This document shows positions 14,381-21,275 of a DNA stretch of 23,737 nt, piece by piece. Origin of the DNA: Bacteroidales bacterium (GTDB taxonomy: Bacteria > Bacteroidota > Bacteroidia > Bacteroidales > Bacteroidaceae). The position numbers and the translations under genes are program-made. The stretch's first letter is position 1; each line of letters starts with the position of its first letter. Location: contig SFKY01000034.1 of assembly GCA_004554665.1 (NCBI GenBank), positions 1-23,737 on the forward strand, written 5' to 3'. The notes under the pieces were generated by a model. The model made no database searches. It was not told the DNA's origin and saw only the letters and a program-made list of their open reading frames with translations.

Positions 14381-14420
14381 CCCGACAGTAGGGCTAAGGC
14401 TTGAGCCGTCTTTCTTTTTT
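14366..14420 (+). terminator. Intrinsic terminator of the leu operon
   Basis: CGGCTCAAGCCTTAGCCC (14366-14383) is perfectly mirrored by GGGCTAAGGCTTGAGCCG (14391-14408), an 18-bp stem with a 7-nt loop followed by a T-rich tail (14409-14420). The stop codon of the TPR gene lies inside the stem. Confidence 0.92.
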
Positions 14421-14548
14421 GATACTTTGTGGCAAGAATGGTGATGCAAAAGTATCAGATTGATTTCCTGTTCTTGCTTCCAGCAACAAATTTATGTGAC
14501 ACCTGCAATTTTTTCAATAAAAACGGAATAAATAAGCGGTAAAAGAAG

Positions 14549-14556
14549 TAATTTTG
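14549..14556 (+). promoter_or_regulatory. Putative -7 element for the PLP enzyme pair
   Basis: TAATTTTG fits TAnnTTTG and is 31 bp before the ATG of the gamma-synthase-family gene. No clear -33 TTTG is seen at the standard spacing. The 14421-14548 stretch holds a GATACTTT/AAAGTATC inverted repeat (14421-14428, 14449-14456) of unknown role; I see no S-box-type riboswitch fold. Confidence 0.5.
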
Positions 14557-14587
14557 CAGAATCGAATTATTAGCTAAAAGATTTAAA

Positions 14588-15763
14588 ATGAAAAATCAGA
14601 CAAAGGCGATAGATACGCCGTTTGGCCGTCGTGATGCTTATGGAGCTCTGAGCATGCCCGTATATCATACGGCGGCTTATGAGTTTGATACAGCAGCCGA
14701 TATGGCCGACGCCTTCACAGGGCGCGTGATAGCTCCCGACTATTCCAGGGTCATGAATCCTACAGTTACTTATTTTGAAGACAAGGTAAAAGCGGTGACG
14801 GGAGCACACGCCGTAGTGGCCATGTCGTCGGGGATGGCTGCCATCAGCGGTACCTTGCTGGCATTGGCAGGGGCGGGCAAGAACATTGTCACTTCACGAC
14901 ACATGTTTGGCAACACCTTTTCGCTTATTACCCAGAGCCTTACACGCTTTGGTGTCGAGGCACGCACCTGCGACCTTCTCGATCTTGCAGAGGTGGAGCG
15001 CCGTATAGACGACAACACCTGCTGTCTGTTCTTGGAAATCATCACCAATCCGCAGATGGAGGTGGCCGACCTTGCTGCTTTGGCCGAAATAGCTCATCGT
15101 CATGGTGTTCCTTTGGTGGCCGACACCACGGTCATTCCCTTTACTGAGTTCTCTTCGCATGCTTTGGGCGTAGATATAGAGGTGGTTTCGAGCACCAAGT
15201 ATCTTTCTGGTGGTGCCACCACTCTGGGCGGACTGGTCATCTGCTATGACACGGCGCGTGACTTTGCCGTAAGGATGAAGAATGAAATGCTCTTCAATTT
15301 CGGAGCCTATATGACACCGCATGTGGCCTATATGCAGACCATTGGGTTTGAGACGCTTGACGCGCGCTATCGGGTGCAGTCGGCTAACACACTCGAATTG
15401 GCCAGACGCTTGCGCCAACTGAAAGCCGTGCAAAGGGTAGGGTATGTAGGTTTGGAAGACAATCCTTATTACCAGATGGCTCGCCGACAGTTTGGCTCTA
15501 CGTCGGGTGCCATGCTCACCATCGACTTGGCAGACCGCGATGCCTGCTACCGTTTCATCAACCGTCTGCAGTTGGTACGCCGCGCTACCAACTTGTTCGA
15601 CAACCGCACACTGGCCATCCATCCTGCCAGCACCATCTTCGGCAATTTCAGTGATGAGGAGCGCGCTGCAATGGATGTACTCGATACCACCGTGCGCCTG
15701 TCCGTGGGATTGGAAGATGTAGACGACCTGTTTGCCGACCTCTGTCAGGCATGTGGAGAATGA
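14588..15763 (+). CDS. Cys/Met metabolism PLP-dependent enzyme (O-acetylhomoserine sulfhydrylase / gamma-synthase / gamma-lyase type)
   Basis: 391 aa. Fold-type I PLP enzyme of the cystathionine gamma-synthase family. It shows YSRVMNPTV for cofactor phosphate contacts from the neighbouring subunit, SSGMAAISGTLLAL, D179 in VADTT for the pyridine nitrogen, and the Schiff-base lysine K204 in SSTKYLSGG. The family covers O-acetylhomoserine sulfhydrylase, cystathionine gamma-synthase or lyase and methionine gamma-lyase, which motifs alone do not separate. It is followed after 18 bp by a PatB/MalY enzyme. A gamma-synthase and a beta-lyase together would carry sulfur from cysteine to homocysteine, so cystathionine gamma-synthase or homocysteine synthase is the most sensible reading. 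No signal peptide; cytosolic. Confidence 0.85.
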   Translation: MKNQTKAIDTPFGRRDAYGALSMPVYHTAAYEFDTAADMADAFTGRVIAPDYSRVMNPTVTYFEDKVKAVTGAHAVVAMSSGMAAISGTLLALAGAGKNIVTSRHMFGNTFSLITQSLTRFGVEARTCDLLDLAEVERRIDDNTCCLFLEIITNPQMEVADLAALAEIAHRHGVPLVADTTVIPFTEFSSHALGVDIEVVSSTKYLSGGATTLGGLVICYDTARDFAVRMKNEMLFNFGAYMTPHVAYMQTIGFETLDARYRVQSANTLELARRLRQLKAVQRVGYVGLEDNPYYQMARRQFGSTSGAMLTIDLADRDACYRFINRLQLVRRATNLFDNRTLAIHPASTIFGNFSDEERAAMDVLDTTVRLSVGLEDVDDLFADLCQACGE

Positions 15764-15781
15764 CTATCAACAAGAATACCT

Positions 15782-16957
15782 ATGACATACGATTTTGACA
15801 AAGTGATAGACCGTCATGGCACTGGCGCATTGAAGACCGATGTGCTCGGCGAGCGCTACGGCCGTGCAGACCTTTTGCCACTCTGGGTGGCAGATATGGA
15901 TTTTGAGACACCTGCGTTTATTACTGATGCTTTGCGTAAGCGTCTGCAACATTCACTCTTTGGCTACACGGTAGAACCGGCCGATTATTGGCCCACTGTG
16001 ATGACGTGGCTGAAGAGCCACCACGGATTTGACGTGAAGCGCGAATGGCTCGCTTACATTCCCGGCATCGTAAAGGGAATAGGCATGGTGGTCAACGTGT
16101 TTACCCAGCCTGGTGACAAAGTCATTATTCAGCCGCCTGTCTATCATCCTTTCCGCATTACGCCACAGGGCAATGGGCGGGAGATAGTGTACAATCCGCT
16201 TCGCGCCCATGAAGATGGTAGCTACTCAATGGATTTCGACAATCTGGCTGAGGTGGTCGATGACCGCTGTAAGCTGCTGATTCTCTCCAATCCCCACAAT
16301 CCAGCCGGCATCGTGTGGGACAAGGAGACGCTGGCAAGATTGGCCGATTTTTGCGCTTCCCGACACATACTGGTCATATCGGATGAGATACACTGCGACA
16401 TGGCGCTTTGGGATGCCAAACATACTCCCTTTGCGATGGCGTCAGACACGGCAGCCCATTGCAGTATCACCTTTGGTGCCCCTTCCAAGACGTTCAATAT
16501 CCCCGGTATCGTCAGTTCTTATGCCATTGTGCCCGACGATGCCATCCGAGCCCGGTTCTTTTCATGGCTCAAGGCCAATGAAATGGACGAACCTACCATC
16601 TTTGCGCCCATCGCGACCATTGCGGCATACCGTGAGGGCGATGCGTGGCGTAGGGCGATGCTCCATTATGTCGAGGACAACATTCGCTACGTAGAAGACT
16701 ATTGCCGTGCGCACATTCCCGCCATCAAGCCACTGCGTCCACAAGCCTCGTTCTTGGTTTGGATGGATTGCCGTGGACTCAAGCTCACACATGACCAACT
16801 GGTCGACCTTTTTGTAGAGCAAGCAGGCCTTGCCCTCAACGATGGCGAGATGTTCGGTCCTGGCGGCGAGGGTTTTATGCGCATGAATGTGGCCACGCCG
16901 CGCGCCACGCTTGCACAAGCCATGAACCAACTGCGCGAGGCTGTGTCACGGTTGTAA
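15782..16957 (+). CDS. patB: MalY/PatB-family PLP-dependent C-S lyase (cystathionine beta-lyase type)
   Basis: 391 aa. Class I/II aminotransferase fold. Typical PatB features are the start YDFDKVIDRHGTGALKTD, LPLWVADMDF, GYT, SNPHNPAG (165-175 region), DEIHCD, and the PLP lysine K236 in GAPSKTFNIPG. These enzymes cleave cystathionine to homocysteine, pyruvate and ammonia, and often also act on cysteine or other S-conjugates. The gene is 18 bp after the gamma-synthase-family gene and surely co-transcribed. A 19-bp inverted repeat follows its stop codon. Aminotransferase activity on other substrates cannot be excluded. Confidence 0.88.
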   Translation: MTYDFDKVIDRHGTGALKTDVLGERYGRADLLPLWVADMDFETPAFITDALRKRLQHSLFGYTVEPADYWPTVMTWLKSHHGFDVKREWLAYIPGIVKGIGMVVNVFTQPGDKVIIQPPVYHPFRITPQGNGREIVYNPLRAHEDGSYSMDFDNLAEVVDDRCKLLILSNPHNPAGIVWDKETLARLADFCASRHILVISDEIHCDMALWDAKHTPFAMASDTAAHCSITFGAPSKTFNIPGIVSSYAIVPDDAIRARFFSWLKANEMDEPTIFAPIATIAAYREGDAWRRAMLHYVEDNIRYVEDYCRAHIPAIKPLRPQASFLVWMDCRGLKLTHDQLVDLFVEQAGLALNDGEMFGPGGEGFMRMNVATPRATLAQAMNQLREAVSRL

Positions 16958-16968
16958 TCGATATTATT

Positions 16969-17017
16969 AGTCCGATAAAACTTTTTGCCTTGACCCCCCA
17001 AAAAGTTTTATCGGACT
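16969..17017. repeat. Perfect 19-bp inverted repeat between convergent genes
   Basis: AGTCCGATAAAACTTTTTG (16969-16987) and CAAAAAGTTTTATCGGACT (16999-17017) are exact reverse complements around an 11-nt centre, ccttgaccccc. It sits between the ends of patB (plus) and the exonuclease gene (minus), so it could act as a bidirectional terminator. Neither flank, however, has a U-tract after the stem. The arms look like transposon terminal repeats facing each other, which would make it a minimal mobile-element remnant. Confidence 0.75.
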
Positions 17018-17091
17018 GCAATCTATGAAAAAGCAAAATGATAAGTGTTGTTGGCATAAATACCATTATCATATTGTAAATACAGGGGTCA

Positions 17092-17580
17092 TCATAATAT
17101 CTCCAATGCAATAGCCGCACAGGCCTCAGCATCTGCCAAGGCATGGTGATGCTGTTTTAGGTCATACCCACAGCGGGCAGCAATAATGTCGAGGTTGTGA
17201 TGCCCACCCGGCCAACGCTTGCGTGAGGCGATGCAAGTACAGTAAAACTTATAGTCGGGATAATCCATCTGATAGACACGGAAGACGGCCTTCAGACAGC
17301 TTTCATCGAATGCCTTGTTGTGGGCCACCAATGGCAAACCTTCGATAAGAGGTTCTATCTGCCTCCACACATGAGGAAAGACCGGCGCATGCTCCGTGTC
17401 TTCAGCGCACAGGCCGTGTACCTGGCTGCACCAGTAGTTATAATACTCCGGCTCGGGCTTGATGAGGGAATAGAACTTATCCACTATCTCCCCACTTCTC
17501 ACTATTACTACGCCAACCGAGCAGACCGACGAGCGATGGTTGTTGGCCGTCTCGAAATCTATGGCTGCAAAGTCTTGCAT
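17092..17580 (-). CDS. DnaQ-like 3'-5' exonuclease (DEDDh)
   Basis: 162 aa from the ATG at 17580, which starts MQDFAAIDFETAN directly at the first catalytic motif; an in-frame ATG at 17628 would add 16 low-complexity residues (NAHTNNKNA) and is less likely. The four acidic residues and the histidine of the DEDDh superfamily are visible: D8 and E10 (Exo I), D92 in HNKAFD (Exo II), H146 and D150 in HHHALADAEA (Exo III). Such enzymes remove nucleotides from 3' ends with two metal ions. There is no polymerase domain and it is not next to dnaE, so it may be a stand-alone DNA or RNA exonuclease, not the proofreading epsilon subunit. It is a single-gene unit, convergent with patB. Confidence 0.9.
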   Translation of the reverse strand: MQDFAAIDFETANNHRSSVCSVGVVIVRSGEIVDKFYSLIKPEPEYYNYWCSQVHGLCAEDTEHAPVFPHVWRQIEPLIEGLPLVAHNKAFDESCLKAVFRVYQMDYPDYKFYCTCIASRKRWPGGHHNLDIIAARCGYDLKQHHHALADAEACAAIALEIL

Positions 17581-17725
17581 ATCTATTGCGTTTTTATTAT
17601 TGGTATGTGCGTTTTTTGCACAATCCAAGGATTATATTTTTTCAATTATCGCTGGAAGGAGTTAAGTTCTCTCGGCGTTCTTTAAATTCCAAATACCCAA
17701 CCATGATTTTGTTTCTAAAACGATG

Positions 17726-17733
17726 CAAATTTA
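17726..17733 (-). promoter_or_regulatory. Putative -7 element for the exonuclease gene
   Basis: TAAATTTG on the minus strand fits TAnnTTTG, with TTTG 15 bp upstream (17749-17752), shorter than the normal spacing. It would give a long leader of about 140 nt before the ATG at 17580. I saw no structure in that leader. Confidence 0.35.
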
Positions 17734-17869
17734 ATGCATTGTTGGAAACAAATCTGATTTCTTTAGACATAAATGGTTTAATCCATCATATTTTAACCCA
17801 AATCGGGCATTAGACTATTATGCGCAAACAAACTTTCGTTCAAAAACAAGAGTTGTTATCATCACAACG

Positions 17870-18104
17870 CTAATGACCGATTCGATGGATTGGCCGAGTT
17901 GTCCTGCTTTCGTCAACAGCAGACAAGGCATGCGAATAACCAAGCTCATCGTCCTCGTCGTGTATGCAGTCATACTCAGCGTCTTCGTATGCTTCGGTGT
18001 AGTCCATGTCCTCTACCAGTCCGTCTTTATAACCTTCGCAGTAAGCGTCGTCATAGATTGTCAGAGTAGTCCTCATACTCATCCTCGTAGTATTCTTCAC
18101 TCAT
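17870..18104 (-). pseudogene. Small acidic protein gene split by a +1 frameshift
   Basis: From the ATG at 18104 the frame reads MSEEYYEDEYEDYSDNL and meets TGA at 18051-18053. The next frame then continues the same tyrosine/aspartate/glutamate-rich style, starting YDDAYCEGYKDGLVEDMDYTEAYEDAEYD, for about 60 residues to the stop at 17870-17872. Dropping one base joins the halves into a protein of about 77-78 aa. A TATCTTTG -7 element 48 bp upstream (18152-18159) supports the start at 18104. The junction reads CTA TGA C, reminiscent of the CUU UGA C programmed +1 shift of prfB, but the slippage is less favourable and no internal Shine-Dalgarno is visible. A simple one-base mutation is more likely. 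I do not recognise a named family; function unknown. Confidence 0.5.
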
Positions 18105-18151
18105 ATTGTGTGGTATTTCAGTTTGGTCACAGGTGATACAATCTCTTTTGG

Positions 18152-18159
18152 CAAAGATA
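18152..18159 (-). promoter_or_regulatory. Putative -7 element for the small acidic gene
   Basis: TATCTTTG on the minus strand matches TAnnTTTG and lies inside a small hairpin-capable sequence (GGCAAA...TTTGCC, 18150-18169 region). No standard -33 element is seen. Confidence 0.45.
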
Positions 18160-18232
18160 CGGTTTTGCCGTCAATCTATCGCATTTGTAGAACCTAAATC
18201 AATCACAAAAGTTGTGAGGAAAGAATTTTGAT

Positions 18233-18385
18233 GCACCCTATCCCTCTGATGCCTTCACCCTGTCCCTCTCCCACGGGGCGAGGGTATTCCTGCCATATCT
18301 TTACTATTCAATACAATAACACGGGGTGAGGCAAGACTTCCATCGCCCCGTGGGAGAAGGATAGGATGAGGGTATCAGAGGGTGC
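18233..18385. repeat. Imperfect inverted-repeat element (about 153 bp)
   Basis: The ends GCACCC (18233-18238) and GGGTGC (18380-18385) are inverted. Inside them CCCTCTCCCACGGGGCGA (18264-18281) mirrors TCGCCCCGTGGGAGAAGG (18343-18360) at 17 of 18 positions, and CTCTGAT (18244-18250) mirrors ATCAGAG (18374-18380). The word GATGCCTTCACCCTGT (18248-18263) recurs inverted at 4155-4170. No coding capacity; it resembles a REP- or MITE-like dispersed element. Confidence 0.7.
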
Positions 18386-18466
18386 GACTTCTCAAATCAT
18401 CTGGAAATATATACAGGCGCTCCCCCAAATGGCCTTTTCCTTTGGGCAAATAGGGTCTTTAGCGGC

Positions 18467-18554
18467 CGTATCGCAACTGGTGTACGGGCGTATTGCAGTT
18501 GCGATACGCCCGTATGGCAAATGGAATACGGTCGTACGGCAGCTGCGATACGGT
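18467..18554. repeat. Four tandem 22-bp palindromic units
   Basis: Four 20-bp palindrome-like units begin exactly 22 bp apart: CGTATCGCAACTGGTGTACG (18467), CGTATTGCAGTTGCGATACG (18489), CGTATGGCAAATGGAATACG (18511) and CGTACGGCAGCTGCGATACG (18533). Each is followed by a 2-bp spacer. All begin CGTA, end TACG and have GCA near the centre; the middle bases differ. The period equals about two helical turns. It lies 75 bp beyond the nudC stop codon in a gene-free region. Iteron- or operator-like in form; function unknown. Confidence 0.75.
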
Positions 18555-18628
18555 GATGAAACGTGGTCACTGGGGCTGCCAAATGGCCTGACGACGATGG
18601 GGATGCTATACGGGGAGGGGAATGAGGG

Positions 18629-19423
18629 TCAGCGAGGGTCTTCCGGTTCGAACGACTGGAGCCAGTGGTCGATAAGTTTGCGGGCGAGCGACAGTTTCTC
18701 GGGAATGGTGGGCAGGTGCTTGCGGTGAAACCATGCACCCTTACTGAGTTCGCTGTCTTGGAGATGGAGCTCGCCACTGTCGTATTCGGCGAAAAATCCC
18801 ACCATCAGTCCGCACGGAAATGGCCACGGCTGCGAGGCCCAATAGCGCAAGTTCTTGATTTTCAGCCCCGTCTCTTCCATTACTTCACGGTAGACAGCCT
18901 CTTCGAGCGTCTCCCCGGTCTCTACAAATCCGGCTATCAGACCGTAGAAGTCGGTCTGAAAGTTGCGTGCATGCACCAGCAACACCTCGTCTCCACGATG
19001 TATGAGCACGATGATGGCCGTGGCCAACTGCGGCCACACCTCTTGCCCACACTGGGTGCAGCGCTTGGAGATGTCGGTGTGCATCTCCATCGGAGCCCCG
19101 CAAACCCCACAGTAGTGTGTATGCTCGTCCCAGTAGAGCAGCTCGCGGCACTTGCCGGCCTTGAGGTAAAGATGGGTGGGCAAGTGATAGTAAGACTGCC
19201 GCAGACGGCAGGTGATATACGGCTGACCAGGGGAGAGGGGTGTGCCGATGCTGTAGGCACGCACGGGCGTGCCGTCGTCCATCGGCGATATGGTAAGGAT
19301 GTGGCTCTCTGGGCCGAGGGCAACGGGTGGCTCTGCCGTGTAGGGGATGGTGCATGTGCCGTCGGGCAGCTGCTGCATGACGATGCTGTCCTGATAGAAT
19401 ATAAACCAATATTTGAGGGTCAT
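18629..19423 (-). CDS. nudC: NAD(H) pyrophosphatase / RNA-decapping Nudix enzyme
   Basis: 264 aa. NudC hydrolyses NADH to NMNH and AMP and in E. coli removes NAD caps from RNA. The four-cysteine zinc site is present (C105, C108, C122, C125; CGVCG and CTQCG). The Nudix box spans G165-L187 (GFVETGE then REVMEETGL), and the family-specific SQPWPFP motif is at 198-204, though followed by CGLM where many members have QSLM. The start ATG overlaps the stop codon of the upstream 5'-nucleotidase gene (ATGA, 19420-19423), so the pair is translationally coupled. It is the last gene of that unit. No signal peptide; cytosolic. Confidence 0.94.
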   Translation of the reverse strand: MTLKYWFIFYQDSIVMQQLPDGTCTIPYTAEPPVALGPESHILTISPMDDGTPVRAYSIGTPLSPGQPYITCRLRQSYYHLPTHLYLKAGKCRELLYWDEHTHYCGVCGAPMEMHTDISKRCTQCGQEVWPQLATAIIVLIHRGDEVLLVHARNFQTDFYGLIAGFVETGETLEEAVYREVMEETGLKIKNLRYWASQPWPFPCGLMVGFFAEYDSGELHLQDSELSKGAWFHRKHLPTIPEKLSLARKLIDHWLQSFEPEDPR

Positions 19424-21168
19424 TTTTCTTCGTTTTTAGAGATGCCAAACAGCAGTTCATAGTCTCTCTTGGCGGCCGCTTCCACCCATGCTTCGGGCAC
19501 GAAACGCCAGTTGTGGTTGGGTTTGGGATCCAGTGTGCGCTGCCGTTTGATTTCCTGCATGAGGTAATAGCGCTGGTCGAGCTCGCTACGCCATACGATG
19601 CGGCTCTCCAGGCTGTCTTGCGGGATGCCTGCACCCCGCGTCAGCAGTTCGCCGCCACCGTTGCCGCGATAACTGTTGACCGCCACACGATACCATCTGT
19701 CGGGGTCGAAGGGGCGGCCGTCGCTCATCCGCAGTATTCTTACCTTGTGGCCGTTTTCCTGCGTCACGTCCACCTCGTAGTCTATGCCTGCCGCGCTGTC
19801 AAAATTGAAAGAGAAGTTCTGGAAGCCCATCCTCTGCTGGTCGTTGCGGGTGCGCTGGCTGAGCAGGAGCAGATGGTCGTCGGGGCTACGCATGGTGTTG
19901 ACCCACAGGTCGTAGCTCATCTCCAGATGGCGGCGTATCTCCTCGCCGGTGAGCCGCATCACGTAGAGTTGGTTCTCAAACTTGTAGAGATTGAACATGT
20001 CGCTTACATGTACGTCGCCCGCCTCTATCTGGGCATCCAAAGAGAGTGGGGCGTTGAACGCGATGTCGGCTCCCGTAATCTGGAGTTCGAGATTGAGGAT
20101 GAGATCGTTGAAAGCACTCGAGCCGAAGTAGCAGTCGCGGGTGGAGATGGTGTGCTTGAACCGCCCGATACGCTTGTCCACAAACTTGCTGACGCGCTTG
20201 ATGTGCTTGGCGAAGTGTGCCATGAAGTCTTCGTCGATGGGTTCGTGGCGCACATCGGCCAGTTGGCCGTGTACCTTGGTCGCCGTACCCTCTTCAGATC
20301 GGGTGATAGTGATGGTGGCATCGGCCACTTGGTAGGCATCGTTGGCCGGATCGAGACATACCACCTGCCGGTTGTCGGCACTGGTGATGGTGCCGGCGTA
20401 GGGCGTGTGGTCATGGCCGAAGAGTACCAGATCGAATCCTGGCACTTCGCGCGCCACCCGCAGCGCCGCATTCTCCTCATAGGCTGGGGTGGTGATGCCT
20501 CCCTGCTTGCCACTATGGAAGAGGCCGATGACCACGTCGGGATGCGCGTCGCGCCGGATACGCTCCATCCACAGGCGTGCCGCAGACACCATGTCGTCGA
20601 ACCGCAGTCCGCTCCACAGGTTGCCCGAAAGCCAGTTGGGGATGGCGGGTGTAATGAGGCCGAGGATGGCAATGCGCACACCTTGGCGCTCGATGACGGC
20701 GTAGGGTTTCAGGTAGGGCTGTCCTGTCTGGGTGTCTGTCACGTTGGCACCCAGCATGGGGCATCGGCTTTCGGCTATCCACTTGTCATAGACGCTGTGC
20801 CCCGTCTCCACATCGTGGTTGCCCAGGGTCTGGGCATCGTACCCCATATAGTTGGTGACCTCGGCAGCTATGTTGGTGGCGTTGCGGTCTATGTAGTTGT
20901 AATAGTAACATACGGGCTGGCCCTGCAGGATGTCGCCATTGTCCAAGAGCAGCAGCCGGTCTCCATACTCCTCGCGCAGCCGTCTGACATAACTGCTCAC
21001 GCGGGCCATGCTTCCGGCTTTGGGCTTACGGTTGATAAAATCGTAAGGAAAAAAACTGCCATGCACGTCGCTGGTCTCTATTACTCTCAGTTGGATGGTC
21101 TTGCTCTGGCTCATAACCGATATACTATAAGTTAGCGACAACAGGCATGCCGCAATAAGCTGTTTCAT
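19420..21168 (-). CDS. Secreted 5'-nucleotidase / 2',3'-cyclic-nucleotide phosphodiesterase-family metallophosphatase
   Basis: 582 aa. An N-terminal signal peptide (about 1-20, MKQLIAACLLSLTYSISVMS) indicates export to the periplasm. The calcineurin-like metallophosphatase domain (about 25-290) has the dinuclear metal motifs: D34 and H36 in ETSDVHG, DNGDILQGQP, GNHDVE, LFHSGKQGG and GHDHTPY. The C-terminal 5'-nucleotidase domain (about 330-540) contains VNSYRGNGGGEL, a substrate-specificity region. Family enzymes dephosphorylate nucleotides or cyclic nucleotides for salvage; exact substrate unknown. It is first in a two-gene unit with nudC and divergent from the J-domain gene; a TAATTTTG -7 element lies 26 bp upstream of the ATG. 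Confidence 0.93.
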   Translation of the reverse strand: MKQLIAACLLSLTYSISVMSQSKTIQLRVIETSDVHGSFFPYDFINRKPKAGSMARVSSYVRRLREEYGDRLLLLDNGDILQGQPVCYYYNYIDRNATNIAAEVTNYMGYDAQTLGNHDVETGHSVYDKWIAESRCPMLGANVTDTQTGQPYLKPYAVIERQGVRIAILGLITPAIPNWLSGNLWSGLRFDDMVSAARLWMERIRRDAHPDVVIGLFHSGKQGGITTPAYEENAALRVAREVPGFDLVLFGHDHTPYAGTITSADNRQVVCLDPANDAYQVADATITITRSEEGTATKVHGQLADVRHEPIDEDFMAHFAKHIKRVSKFVDKRIGRFKHTISTRDCYFGSSAFNDLILNLELQITGADIAFNAPLSLDAQIEAGDVHVSDMFNLYKFENQLYVMRLTGEEIRRHLEMSYDLWVNTMRSPDDHLLLLSQRTRNDQQRMGFQNFSFNFDSAAGIDYEVDVTQENGHKVRILRMSDGRPFDPDRWYRVAVNSYRGNGGGELLTRGAGIPQDSLESRIVWRSELDQRYYLMQEIKRQRTLDPKPNHNWRFVPEAWVEAAAKRDYELLFGISKNEEK

Positions 21169-21193
21169 ACTGTCAGATGAATAATTTGTATTG

Positions 21194-21201
21194 CAAAATT
21201 A
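21194..21201 (-). promoter_or_regulatory. Putative -7 element for the 5'-nucleotidase-nudC unit
   Basis: TAATTTTG on the minus strand matches TAnnTTTG and predicts a leader of about 20 nt. No -33 TTTG is present at the usual distance. Confidence 0.5.
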
Positions 21202-21261
21202 CAAATTATAGATGGTTTAGGCACGATTTTTGCTGGCAAATTTATAAAAAATCAAAGAAAC

Positions 21262-21266
21262 GGAGG
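21262..21266 (+). promoter_or_regulatory. Shine-Dalgarno sequence of the J-domain gene
   Basis: GGAGG lies 9 bp before ATG 21276. A strong Shine-Dalgarno is uncommon in Bacteroidetes and settles the start at 21276 instead of an in-frame ATG at 21177. GATTTTTG (21225-21232) upstream is a near match to a -7 element. Confidence 0.6.
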
Positions 21267-21275
21267 AAACAGATT

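Larger units (their letters stand above)
18105..18628. other. Gene-free, repeat-rich stretch between the small acidic gene and nudC
   Basis: These 524 bases hold the acidic gene's -7 element, the inverted-repeat element (18233-18385) and the four-unit 22-bp array (18467-18554). Open frames here have no recognisable domain and run through the repeats. No terminator with a T-run was found after nudC. Confidence 0.65.

Noticed and set aside
18233..18554. CRISPR array
   Set aside because: The 22-bp units are contiguous palindromes with only 2-bp spacers, and no cas genes are present.
18366..18728. 120-codon plus-strand open frame near the 22-bp array
   Set aside because: Runs through repeats and into nudC antisense; no conserved residues.
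19513..21135. 540-codon plus-strand open frame opposite the 5'-nucleotidase gene
   Set aside because: Antisense shadow of a clear metallophosphatase; composition (V/H/A-rich) is typical of such shadows.
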